64,000 nucleotides of DNA. Origin: JADJPF01 sp964492845. Its GTDB lineage: Bacteria > Acidobacteriota > Blastocatellia > Chloracidobacteriales > JADJPF01. The notes beneath the pieces were generated by a model that was given only the letters and a program-made list of their open reading frames with translations, searched no databases and was not told where the DNA came from. The position numbers and the translations under genes were made by a program. Positions 16,971-24,743 of the stretch are shown here, piece by piece. How positions within the stretch are numbered: the stretch's first letter is position 1; every line of letters begins with the position of its first letter. Where the stretch lies: NCBI GenBank assembly GCA_964492845.1, contig CAZBMZ010000028.1:1-64000 (forward strand), written 5' to 3'.

Positions 16971-17798
16971 GTGTTCCCAGAACTTTTTCGTATTCCTGGC
17001 CTTGATTTTGCGATAAACACCTATGGAGTGTTACTAGCGTTATCATTTTTAGGTGGGCTTTGGCTTGCAGCAACACTTGGAGCGCGTGAAGGCTATGACC
17101 GTAATAAAATTTATGATATTGGTCTTTATATGCTTTTAGCAGAGCTTGTAGGCTCAAAACTTTTACTAGTTATTACAGAATGGCACGCTTTTGTTCAAGA
17201 CCCAGGACTACTTTTAAGAATAGATTTCCTGCGTTCAGGAGGGGTTTTTTATGGTGGGTTTCTAGGGTCTTTTACTGCAAGTTTCCTTTTAGCACGTCGC
17301 TATAAAATTCCTTGGTGGAGTTTGGCAGATATTTGCGCTCCTGGTATTGCGTTAGGTCAATTTTCTGGCAGGTTAGGTTGTTTTTCTGCTGGTTGTTGTT
17401 GGGGTAAGCCTACTGATTATTGGATTGGAGTTAAATTTACTCAACGAGCGCATGAGCTTACTGGAATACCAATTGATGTACATTTGCATCCTGTTCAACT
17501 TTATGAATCAGTAACAATGTTTTTTGTTATGGTATTTTTGCTTTATTTATTAAAGCACCGTAAGTTCCGAGGTCAAGTAATTCTTAGTTATTTATCTATT
17601 TATGCAGTAGCAAGATTTACTATTGAATTTTTCCGAGATGACCCAAGAGGCGGACTACTTAGTTTATCAACTTCTCAACTAATTGCAGGAACAATTTTTC
17701 CTATTGCAATTATTCTTTTTATTTACAAATACTGGCAATGGAAAAAATCGGGTCAATTGCCAATTACCCCAACTGAAACTGTAGGAGAAAAACAATAA
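16971..17798 (+). CDS. lgt: Prolipoprotein diacylglyceryl transferase
   Basis: Transfers diacylglycerol from phosphatidylglycerol to the lipobox cysteine of prolipoproteins in the inner membrane, the first step before LspA. About seven hydrophobic segments are visible, with family motifs GGVFYGGFLG, GRLGCFSAGCCWG and HPVQLYES, and Arg residues in the last third (FFRDDPRGG). The start is GTG at 16971, with GAGAGGA upstream. Its TAA overlaps the ATG of the next gene (TAATG), indicating translational coupling. Confidence 0.95.
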   Translation: MFPELFRIPGLDFAINTYGVLLALSFLGGLWLAATLGAREGYDRNKIYDIGLYMLLAELVGSKLLLVITEWHAFVQDPGLLLRIDFLRSGGVFYGGFLGSFTASFLLARRYKIPWWSLADICAPGIALGQFSGRLGCFSAGCCWGKPTDYWIGVKFTQRAHELTGIPIDVHLHPVQLYESVTMFFVMVFLLYLLKHRKFRGQVILSYLSIYAVARFTIEFFRDDPRGGLLSLSTSQLIAGTIFPIAIILFIYKYWQWKKSGQLPITPTETVGEKQ

Positions 17799-18256
17799 TG
17801 TTTCCTCTGCGCGAATTTCTAGCGCGACCTATTGGAGTTATTTCTTTAGTAACTTGGATATTAGGAATAGTATTTTCTATTACTGGAGCTATCTTAACTA
17901 CAGTTGTTTACCCTCCGCAAATTGGACTTATGTTTCTTCGGGTTGGACTAGTAATAACTACTATGTCATTAATTTTAGCTGTTACTAGATTAGCTAGTCT
18001 TAGAAAGAAAAAAAAGTTATTGGCAATTGGCACTAGTTCAACAGCCAAGATTACTAAAATCATTCAAGACAAAAGTGTTAGGGTAAATCGCAAACATCCT
18101 TGGTTAGTTTCTTATAGTTACACAGTCAATAACACAGCCTATCAAGCAACAGAAACTATTTTAGACCTAGCAGAAAACCACAAAGAAGGAATAGCAATTG
18201 ATATTGTTTATAATCCTAAAAATGCTAGTGAAAGTACAATTAAACCTAGTAAATAA
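17798..18256 (+). CDS. DUF3592-like membrane protein
   Basis: Two N-terminal transmembrane segments (about residues 13-37 and 44-65) are followed by a short basic linker (RKKKKLL) and a beta-rich domain with the PWLVSYSYTVNNTAYQA and DIVYNPKNASES patterns seen in DUF3592 proteins. Function is unknown. The ATG overlaps the lgt stop codon by one base, so it is translated with lgt and may have a related membrane role. Confidence 0.65.
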   Translation: MFPLREFLARPIGVISLVTWILGIVFSITGAILTTVVYPPQIGLMFLRVGLVITTMSLILAVTRLASLRKKKKLLAIGTSSTAKITKIIQDKSVRVNRKHPWLVSYSYTVNNTAYQATETILDLAENHKEGIAIDIVYNPKNASESTIKPSK

Positions 18257-18266
18257 TTCTTAGATC

Positions 18267-18282
18267 TGGAGTTAATAAAATC
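18267..18282 (+). promoter_or_regulatory. Ribosome-binding site and probable AUC start codon of rluD
   Basis: TGGAG (18267-18271) lies 8 nt upstream of ATC at 18280. In this frame, from the stop at 18250 to the first ATG at 18496, there is no ATG, GTG or TTG. A CTG occurs only at 18490. Since 18301-18490 encodes an S4 domain, translation must begin upstream, and ATC fits both spacing and family N-terminus. A base error turning ATG into ATC is the alternative. Confidence 0.6.
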
Positions 18283-19263
18283 TCACAACAAAATATTTTA
18301 GCTGAAATCGTTAATTTAACAGTTGCAAATGAAGATATTGGTCAACGCCTTGACCAATATTTAACTGCAAAACTTGCCTATAGTCGTACACAACTACACC
18401 GTCAAATTAGTAATGCAGATGTACTAGTAAATGGTAAAATCACTAAAGCTAGTTACCGGATTAGAGAAAATGATGAAATAGAAGTAGAACTGCCTATGCC
18501 CCCGGTAACAGAAATAATTCCAGAACCAATGGAGCTAAATATTATTTATGAAGATAGTGAATTACTTGTATTAAATAAGCCTGCTGGGTTAGTTGTACAT
18601 CCAGCAGCAGGCATTGAGCGTGGAACGTTAGCAAATGGGCTTGTAGCTTATCTTAGTTCTGCAAGTCATAGTGGATTAGCTTTTAGACCTGGTATAGTCC
18701 ATCGTTTAGACCGAGATACTTCTGGGCTAATGGTAGTAGCAAAAACAGATAGCTGCCATCAACATTTAACTGAGCAGTTTGCTACACGAAAAGTAAAAAA
18801 AGAATATATAGCTTTAGTTTATGGTCAAATGAAAGCTAAAACAGAAATAATTGACCTTCCAATTGGACGACATCCAACCCAACGAACTAAAATGGCAATA
18901 CTGCCTCAAAGAGGACGACCTGCCTGGTCTTGCTACAAAGTAGTTAAACAATGGTCAGACTTTGCATTACTGAATGTAGAAATAAAAACAGGTCGGACGC
19001 ATCAAATTCGAGTACATTTAGCACATATTAAACATGCTGTTGTAGGAGATGAGTTTTATGGTTCAGGTCGTATTAATCAACTAAAAAATAATAAACTAGT
19101 AGCAACTATTAATAACTTAAACCGGCATTTTCTTCATGCAGCTAAACTAGCCTTTATTCATCCTACAACAAAAGAATATCAAGAATTTTCTAGTCCGTTG
19201 GCTATGGAATTAACAGAATTTCTATCTATTATTGACATTGACAAGGTGCAAAGTTTCGCCTAA
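18280..19263 (+). CDS. rluD: Ribosomal large subunit pseudouridine synthase D family (AUC start)
   Basis: Converts uridines of 23S rRNA helix 69 to pseudouridine if it is the RluD orthologue. From 18280 the product is 327 residues: an S4 RNA-binding domain (about 19-75: DIGQRLDQYL, SRTQLHRQI, VLVNGK) and the catalytic domain with HRLDRDTSG, catalytic D144, close to the usual RluD position. KTGRTHQIRVHL follows. Starting at the ATG at 18496 would delete the whole S4 domain, which is well preserved and in frame, so the longer form is real. No canonical start exists for it; see the AUC start note. The gene lies 23 bp after the DUF3592 gene in the ileS-lspA-lgt cluster. RluA/RluC paralogy cannot be excluded. 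Confidence 0.85.
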   Translation: MSQQNILAEIVNLTVANEDIGQRLDQYLTAKLAYSRTQLHRQISNADVLVNGKITKASYRIRENDEIEVELPMPPVTEIIPEPMELNIIYEDSELLVLNKPAGLVVHPAAGIERGTLANGLVAYLSSASHSGLAFRPGIVHRLDRDTSGLMVVAKTDSCHQHLTEQFATRKVKKEYIALVYGQMKAKTEIIDLPIGRHPTQRTKMAILPQRGRPAWSCYKVVKQWSDFALLNVEIKTGRTHQIRVHLAHIKHAVVGDEFYGSGRINQLKNNKLVATINNLNRHFLHAAKLAFIHPTTKEYQEFSSPLAMELTEFLSIIDIDKVQSFA

Positions 19264-19386
19264 TAATTCTGCTACACCAAAATAATTTTAATTGCCCTTA
19301 TTCAACTCAAATTAATAAAGCTACAACTATTAATTAAATTTGTAACATCAAAGTGTCAGAATTTAGTTTTTAACGCTAGGAAATTT

Positions 19387-20334
19387 ATGAAAAAATTATT
19401 CTTATTATCTTTATTGTTACTCTTAACTTATACAAACACTGTCTTTAGCCAATCACCTGACATTGCTATTAATAATGAAGAAGATGAAGACGCAGTAATT
19501 AAAATTACTACTGTAAATATTGCTTTACCTGTAACGGTTTTTGATGAAAAAGGCAAGTTTGTCCCTGACTTAAAGAGAGATAATTTCCGAGTTTTAGAAA
19601 ATAATGACCCTCAACAAATTATAGAATTTCACTCACAATCAAATCTACCCTTAAATGTTGCTGTTTTAATGGATACTTCTACTAGTATTCGTAATAAATT
19701 AGAGTTTGAAAGAATTGCTATTAAACAATTTCTTGCCTCTGTTCTAAAAACAGAAAAAGACCGTATTGCTTTTGTTACTTTCGATACTAAAATAGAAGTG
19801 CGTAATGATTTCACTAATAATTTATCAGAAATCTCTCAAACACTAGATCAAATTAAAGTTGCAAATGGACAAACTAGTCTTTATGACGCTGTTCATAAGG
19901 TTTGTCGGGAAAATATGTCTCGTACTAGCTCTCGAAGACGTGTATTAGTAATTATTACTGACGGAGCAGACACTAATAGTAAACACACATTAGCACAAAC
20001 TATTTCAATTGCTCAACGTACACAAACAACAATTTATGCTTTAAGCACTAAGGGCGGCTCAGTATTTAGAGTTGAAGGAACACCTTATTATAATTTAGAC
20101 GATATAGAGCTTAAAAAACTCTGCCGTGATACTGGTGGAGAGGTTTTTTTCCCTGATAACGTAGAAACTTTAACCAAAGCTTTTAAGCTAGTAACCGACT
20201 TTCTACGTAATCAATATGTAATAATCTATGAGCCTAATAATAATAATGATGGTAAGTTTAGACAAATAGAAGTAAAGATTGTTGGCAAAAAAAACCTTTC
20301 AACAATTACAAGACAAGGCTATTTAGCCAAATAG
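19387..20334 (+). CDS. Secreted VWFA-domain protein (Acidobacteria-type)
   Basis: A signal peptide (MKKLFLLSLLLLL...VFSQ) is followed by a short beta region (VTVFDEKGKFVPDLKRDNFRVLENN) and a von Willebrand factor A domain (about 88-290). The metal-ion-dependent adhesion site is intact: D96-T-S98-T-S100, T in GQTSLYDA, and IITDGAD. The order, with VFDEKGxxVxxLxxDDFxVxEdgxPQ before the VWA, matches the VWFA-related domain family enriched in Acidobacteria, which supports the phylum assignment. A periplasmic or surface-binding role is likely; the ligand is unknown. Confidence 0.85.
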   Translation: MKKLFLLSLLLLLTYTNTVFSQSPDIAINNEEDEDAVIKITTVNIALPVTVFDEKGKFVPDLKRDNFRVLENNDPQQIIEFHSQSNLPLNVAVLMDTSTSIRNKLEFERIAIKQFLASVLKTEKDRIAFVTFDTKIEVRNDFTNNLSEISQTLDQIKVANGQTSLYDAVHKVCRENMSRTSSRRRVLVIITDGADTNSKHTLAQTISIAQRTQTTIYALSTKGGSVFRVEGTPYYNLDDIELKKLCRDTGGEVFFPDNVETLTKAFKLVTDFLRNQYVIIYEPNNNNDGKFRQIEVKIVGKKNLSTITRQGYLAK

Positions 20335-20455
20335 TAGGCTAGCCCTAAAGGACTAGCCTATTATCAAATGCCACTACGTGGCATCAGTTTTTTTTTAATC
20401 CTTAAGCCCCAGCGGGGCTTCTGACAATAGACAAGTCCTTCAGGGCTTGGCTATT
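20335..20455. repeat. Cluster of four extragenic palindromes
   Basis: Four hairpins follow one another: TAGGCTAG..CTAGCCTA (20335-20360), ATGCCAC-TAC-GTGGCAT (20368-20384), AAGCCCC-AGC-GGGGCTT (20404-20420) and AATAG.CAAG.CC-TTCA-GG.CTTG.CTATT (20426-20455). GC-rich stems with CCC-NNNA-GGG centres also occur in the 16.3-kb block, suggesting a dispersed REP-like family. Confidence 0.75.
20368..20396 (+). terminator. Rho-independent terminator of the VWFA gene
   Basis: The second hairpin of the palindrome cluster, ATGCCAC/GTGGCAT with a 3-nt loop, is followed within three bases by nine Ts (20388-20396). Confidence 0.8.
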
Positions 20456-20499
20456 ATATCTATTAAATAAATTGATACTTTAATTGCCCAAAAAAAAAC

Positions 20500-21342
20500 G
20501 TGAGTAGAGAACTAAACAAATATTACGACACTCCATTATCTGAACATGATTGCCAAGTATTTTTAGAGTTTTACCAAGGCTTTCTAGGTCAGTCAAAAGA
20601 TAACAGTCTTAACTTGCTAAAGGCATTATCCTTAATGCGGCAAAGTCGTAGACGGCTTATTATCCACAATATAATGTCTAGCCGTAGATTAGCCGAGCAA
20701 GTGTTCTTAAAATTACAAGAACAGGAAAAATTACTTATTTTTCCTTCTATTTTAGAAAATATCTGGCAACAAGTCTTAGAATATAAAAGTAATTACGCTG
20801 GTAGTTTTGATATACAACCTTTACAAGAAATGGTAGTCAACTACTTAGGACAAATAGAAAATAATAGTAACTTACTTAAAGTAGAGTTAAAAAAAGTCCA
20901 ATCTATCCAACCTAAAGATAAATTTAGCCTTTCAATTGCCTTTGCTGGAACAGGTGAACTAAAACAACAACAACGCCCACAATATCAATGGTTATTAATC
21001 TCTTTAGTAGATCGTTCTTTTCTTTGCGTTTTGCCAGGTGATGCTAAAGATAGCACAATGGCTTTAGGTAAACTACGAACTTATGTAAATCAAGTCCTGG
21101 GAGCAAATAGCAATAATTTTTACTTAGAATTTTTTACTATTGGAGGAGGATTTTTAATTAAAAAGAATCAAGTAGAATTATTTGGCCGTAACCCTTTATT
21201 TGATATAAATTTTGCTAGTCCAAATACTACTCATTCTTATAAATTAATGGCACTACATAACAATGCTAAATTTAATTTAGCTTATGAAATTCTAAGCGCG
21301 GAATTTCCTGTAGAAGGATTTTTTTGGGAAACCATGGAATAA
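20500..21342 (+). CDS. Protein of unknown function
   Basis: I do not recognise this 280-residue protein. It has no signal peptide or transmembrane segment. The N-terminal half (about 1-135) is rich in Leu, Gln and charged residues and looks helical. The C-terminal half (about 145-280) looks alpha/beta, with strands such as FSLSIAFAG, YQWLLISLVD, FLCVLPGD and FYLEFFTIGGGF. The start is GTG at 20500, with no good Shine-Dalgarno sequence (a run of As precedes it). Codon use matches its neighbours. It lies between the palindrome cluster and a bidirectional terminator, so it is a monocistronic unit. Confidence 0.6.
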   Translation: MSRELNKYYDTPLSEHDCQVFLEFYQGFLGQSKDNSLNLLKALSLMRQSRRRLIIHNIMSSRRLAEQVFLKLQEQEKLLIFPSILENIWQQVLEYKSNYAGSFDIQPLQEMVVNYLGQIENNSNLLKVELKKVQSIQPKDKFSLSIAFAGTGELKQQQRPQYQWLLISLVDRSFLCVLPGDAKDSTMALGKLRTYVNQVLGANSNNFYLEFFTIGGGFLIKKNQVELFGRNPLFDINFASPNTTHSYKLMALHNNAKFNLAYEILSAEFPVEGFFWETME

Positions 21343-21346
21343 ACAA

Positions 21347-21380
21347 ATAAGGCTAAGTATTTCTAAATACTTAGCCTTAT
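21347..21380. terminator. Bidirectional terminator, perfect 16-bp palindrome
   Basis: ATAAGGCTAAGTATTT (21347-21362) pairs perfectly with 21365-21380 across a 2-nt centre. It lies between the convergent stops at 21342 (+) and 21403 (-). Confidence 0.8.
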
Positions 21381-21402
21381 TACAAAGAAATAAATTATTT
21401 TT

Positions 21403-22815
21403 CTATTCTTCTCTATGAGTAGCCATTACTCTAATAGTCTTAGTAGAAATCAACATATCTGAAGGTAATTTTTCATCACTAATCTGATTATTAGTAATCA
21501 TTTCTAATATAAGTCTATAGGCTGTAAAATTACTACAATCTGTTTTTCCTAAAATTTCACAAAGTGTAGAACCGCCTAAAATTAATGACCAAATTTGATT
21601 GGCATAGGTGCCTGTTTCCCCTTCGGGCCAGTTTAACTCTTCTACTAGAGGACGGAAAGTAGCTGTAAGGTCTGGAAGCTTATTCTTAAAGCTTTCTAGC
21701 TCATCCTGTAAGCGGTGAGCTTCTAAAAGCAAGTTCATGGTTGGCATACGAATAGGATCGGTAGTAACCATATCATCTGGCAAATCCTGTTGAAGGAAGG
21801 TAAATGTTCCCGCTAAAGGCATTTGGAAAAGTTGATAAAATCCTTCTTCCCCACCACGTGAACCTAATTTGATGTAGCGTGCTTCTCCACTTTCAAAATA
21901 TATTCTGGCAAATGGGAGCATTCCTATTACTCCACTACCACCTGCATCATTATCTGTTTTTGGATAAAGCATTAAAACGCCTGTTTCACGTAGCCCGTTA
22001 AGGGTTTGAACAATAGTAGCTAGGTCAAAATATTGTAAATCACCTTGTAAGTGTCGTTTGCTATGACGTGATTGCAGTTGTCCTTCACTTGCAGCTAGTT
22101 TATGACACAGGGCAGAAGTAAATTTAAGTGCAAAGGCTGGAATAGTTTGGATTAGCTCTTGAAGATCTTCAGCATCTAATGTAAAAATTTCTGCTGCTTC
22201 TTCTACTCTAGCTTCTGTACGATGTTTGCCTGCAATTATAGCTAGAGATTCGCCTAGCGACTCACCACTAGCTAAAAACCCTACAATAGTAAGCCGTCCG
22301 CTAGAGTCACGTACTGTAGATATTTCTACTAATCCACTATAGATTACATAAACTGTTGTGCAAGTTTCTCCAAGCCTAAAAAGGTAGCTATTAGCAGGCA
22401 TGTGCTTAATATCACCACGTCGGGTAATTTCATAAAGCACTTCCCAAGGTAGGTCTTGAAATAAAGGACAGGAAGCAAGAAATTCTGTTTCGTCTTTAGA
22501 AGAAATAAGAAAATTAACTTGTAGTTCTAACCCATCTGGGCCAAAAGTAAGCATATCTCCATTTTTTAATGCTACTTTTCTAATTCGCTCGCCATTAACA
22601 AAAGTTCCATTGCTGCTATTTAGATCATAAATAAAGAGTTCATTGTCCTCACAACGCAATTCTGCATGTACCCGCGAAGCAATTGAGTGTCGCCCTGTAT
22701 TATCATAAAGGGCAAAATCACAACTAGGAGCGCGCCCAACCTTTATTACTGGTTGGGTAAACTCTTTGGTACTGCCCGGATGTGTTCCATTGAGATACTT
22801 CAATTTAACGAACAT
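21403..22815 (-). CDS. FHA - cyclic-nucleotide-binding-like - DUF4388 protein
   Basis: A cytoplasmic signalling protein with three modules. An FHA domain (about 1-100) shows the phosphothreonine-binding pattern GRAPSCDF, SRVHAEL and NSSNGTFVNG. A cNMP-binding-type domain (about 112-235) has DIKHMPANSYLFRLGE and SGESLGESLAI. A DUF4388/PATAN-like domain (about 255-375) begins LQGDLQYFDLATIVQTL. A tail of about 90 residues follows. The FHA module suggests response to Ser/Thr phosphorylation. The phosphate-binding cassette Arg of true cAMP receptors is not clear, so ligand is uncertain. The start has GAGGAG 8 nt upstream. The nearby PilT genes make a pilus or surface-behaviour link possible, but this is inference. 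Confidence 0.85.
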   Translation of the reverse strand: MFVKLKYLNGTHPGSTKEFTQPVIKVGRAPSCDFALYDNTGRHSIASRVHAELRCEDNELFIYDLNSSNGTFVNGERIRKVALKNGDMLTFGPDGLELQVNFLISSKDETEFLASCPLFQDLPWEVLYEITRRGDIKHMPANSYLFRLGETCTTVYVIYSGLVEISTVRDSSGRLTIVGFLASGESLGESLAIIAGKHRTEARVEEAAEIFTLDAEDLQELIQTIPAFALKFTSALCHKLAASEGQLQSRHSKRHLQGDLQYFDLATIVQTLNGLRETGVLMLYPKTDNDAGGSGVIGMLPFARIYFESGEARYIKLGSRGGEEGFYQLFQMPLAGTFTFLQQDLPDDMVTTDPIRMPTMNLLLEAHRLQDELESFKNKLPDLTATFRPLVEELNWPEGETGTYANQIWSLILGGSTLCEILGKTDCSNFTAYRLILEMITNNQISDEKLPSDMLISTKTIRVMATHREE

Positions 22816-23175
22816 ATTGGCTTCTCCTCAGAATTGCAAGCAGATAAGCAATGACTATTGTTAACAACAAAGACTTAATATTTTTCATTAGAAAAAGCTT
22901 TACACAATTATACATAAAGCATAATCACATAATTACTTTTTTGTAATTGAAAGCCTAGCCTAAATTTTTATTAATAAATAAATAATTTTTCAGTATCTTA
23001 ATATTAAAAGTTTTTCTTTATGAAATGCAGAAAAGCCAAATTACTAGTCATTATAATAAATGTTAGAAAAAATCGCACTATAAACTTTAAAGAAAAACTT
23101 AACAGAAAATTTATTTACAATTTGTTAAAACAACTAACTATTATATTTACCTAGTAAAATTTAACTTCTACTATA
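22816..23175. other. 360-bp AT-rich intergenic region with possible promoter
   Basis: No ORF or stable RNA fold is visible. A perfect TATAAT on the minus strand (22907-22912) lies about 92 bp upstream of the FHA gene; its -35 box is weak. The rest is AT-rich. It also receives the 3' end of the pilT-ybaK transcription unit. Confidence 0.4.
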
Positions 23176-23646
23176 TTACTCACTAGTTAATTTTGCTAGT
23201 GTTGCTTTAGTTATATTTTGTAAATCTTTTGGTGCTAGCAGCATTTGTAGTCCACGTCGTCCAGCACTAATACTTATTTTGTCATAGTTTACTGCACTAA
23301 TATCTAAGTATAAAGGATAGCTCTTTTTTGTTGCTAAAGGGGAAACCCCACCACGAATATAACCTGTTAAGGATTGTATTTCTTTTACTGGAATTAACTC
23401 TACTTTTTTATCTCCAATTAGTTGGGCCAAGGATTTCAAATTTAACTCGCAAGTGGCTGGAATACAAGCCATTACTACGGAACCCCTAGTTGAACGAGCA
23501 ACCAAGGTCTTAAAAACCTTTTCTGCCGGCCAATTTATTTTATTTGCTACAGTTTGAGCATCTAGTTCATCCTCATTAACTTGATATTCTCGTAGTTCAT
23601 AATCTATTTTTAACTGGTCTAAGATACGTACTGCCGTAGTTTTCAT
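23176..23646 (-). CDS. ybaK: YbaK/EbsC-type Cys-tRNA(Pro) deacylase
   Basis: Hydrolyses misacylated tRNA, typically Cys-tRNA-Pro, in trans. The 156-residue protein has the family features VFKTLVARSTRGSVVMACIPA (K45 region), the GYIRGGVSPLATKK loop and SAGRRGLQMLLAPKDL. It begins 9 bp downstream of pilT and has no clear Shine-Dalgarno sequence of its own, so it is probably translated by coupling. Confidence 0.9.
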   Translation of the reverse strand: MKTTAVRILDQLKIDYELREYQVNEDELDAQTVANKINWPAEKVFKTLVARSTRGSVVMACIPATCELNLKSLAQLIGDKKVELIPVKEIQSLTGYIRGGVSPLATKKSYPLYLDISAVNYDKISISAGRRGLQMLLAPKDLQNITKATLAKLTSE

Positions 23647-23655
23647 AGTAATAAC

Positions 23656-24720
23656 TTAGTTTAACCCTTTAACTTTAGATTGCACTAAATTACGATCTTG
23701 GCATTTTTCTAGCGCGTTTTCTAATCCAATACGTCCTTCTTGCACAAGTTTAATCAATGCCTGATCCATAGTTTGCATCCCATCTGCTGCACCTGACTGC
23801 ATATAGGAAACTATTAGATTAGTTTTTCCTTCTCGAATAATGTTTGCTAGGGCAGGGCTACCAACTAAGATTTCTACTGAAGCTACGCGCGATTTTTTAT
23901 CGGCTGTTTGAACTAGTTGTTGAGCTATTACGCCTCGCACAGCATCAGAGAGCATAGCCCGAATTTGTGGTTGTTCTTCGGGTGGATAGACATCAATGAT
24001 ACGATCTACTGTTTTCATAGCACTATTGGTGTGTAAGGTTCCAAAAACCAAGATACCAAAAGAGGAAAGAGTTAAGGCTAAGGAGATTGTTTCTAAGTCG
24101 CGTAATTCTCCCACTAGCACAATGTCTGGGTCTTGTCGTCCAGCTACTTTCAAAGCAACATTAAAATTTTCTGTATGTGTTCCAACTTCTCTTTGGGTAA
24201 TTAAAGCACGTTTATTTTGATGAACAAATTCTATAGGGTCTTCAATAGATAGGATATGAGCTTCACGAGTTTCATTAATATAATTTATCATTGCTGCTAG
24301 TGTAGTAGATTTACCGCTACCCGTTGGCCCAGTTACTAAAACTAACCCTGAACGCATATCAGCAATTTTTTTTAGCACTGCTGGCATATTTAATTGCTCA
24401 AGAGTTAGCACTTTTTCTGGAATTAGACGAAAAACAGCACCCATGCCGCGATGTTGAAAAAAGATATTGGCGCGAAAACGCGCAACAGATTCTAGCTCAT
24501 AAGCAAAATCTAGATCTAAATGGTTTTCAATTCTATCTCTTTGCTCTGGATTTAAGATCTCATAAATTAAGTCTCGGCTATGTTTAGCTGTTAGTACAGG
24601 AAATGATGTTGGAACTAAATCACCTCGTACTCTTAACATTGGAGGCCGTCCAATTACCATATGCAGGTCTGAAGCACTTTGGCGTAATGTTTCCCGAAAA
24701 AGATGATCTATTTGTGCCAT
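23656..24720 (-). CDS. pilT: Type IV pilus retraction ATPase PilT
   Basis: A cytoplasmic hexameric ATPase that powers pilus retraction and twitching. It has the PAS-like N-domain (1-95), Walker A GPTGSGKST (K137), the Asp box and Walker B regions (DPIEFVHQ, DPDIVLVGELRD), the His box (GTLHTNSA), and the PilT-type C-terminal motif ANIIREGK, in the position of AIRNLIRE. The length of 354 is normal. It follows a longer PilT-like ATPase by 23 bp, so the two could be a PilT/PilU-like pair. Confidence 0.92.
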   Translation of the reverse strand: MAQIDHLFRETLRQSASDLHMVIGRPPMLRVRGDLVPTSFPVLTAKHSRDLIYEILNPEQRDRIENHLDLDFAYELESVARFRANIFFQHRGMGAVFRLIPEKVLTLEQLNMPAVLKKIADMRSGLVLVTGPTGSGKSTTLAAMINYINETREAHILSIEDPIEFVHQNKRALITQREVGTHTENFNVALKVAGRQDPDIVLVGELRDLETISLALTLSSFGILVFGTLHTNSAMKTVDRIIDVYPPEEQPQIRAMLSDAVRGVIAQQLVQTADKKSRVASVEILVGSPALANIIREGKTNLIVSYMQSGAADGMQTMDQALIKLVQEGRIGLENALEKCQDRNLVQSKVKGLN

Positions 24721-24743
24721 ATTTCTTTCCCTTTATAGTTTCC

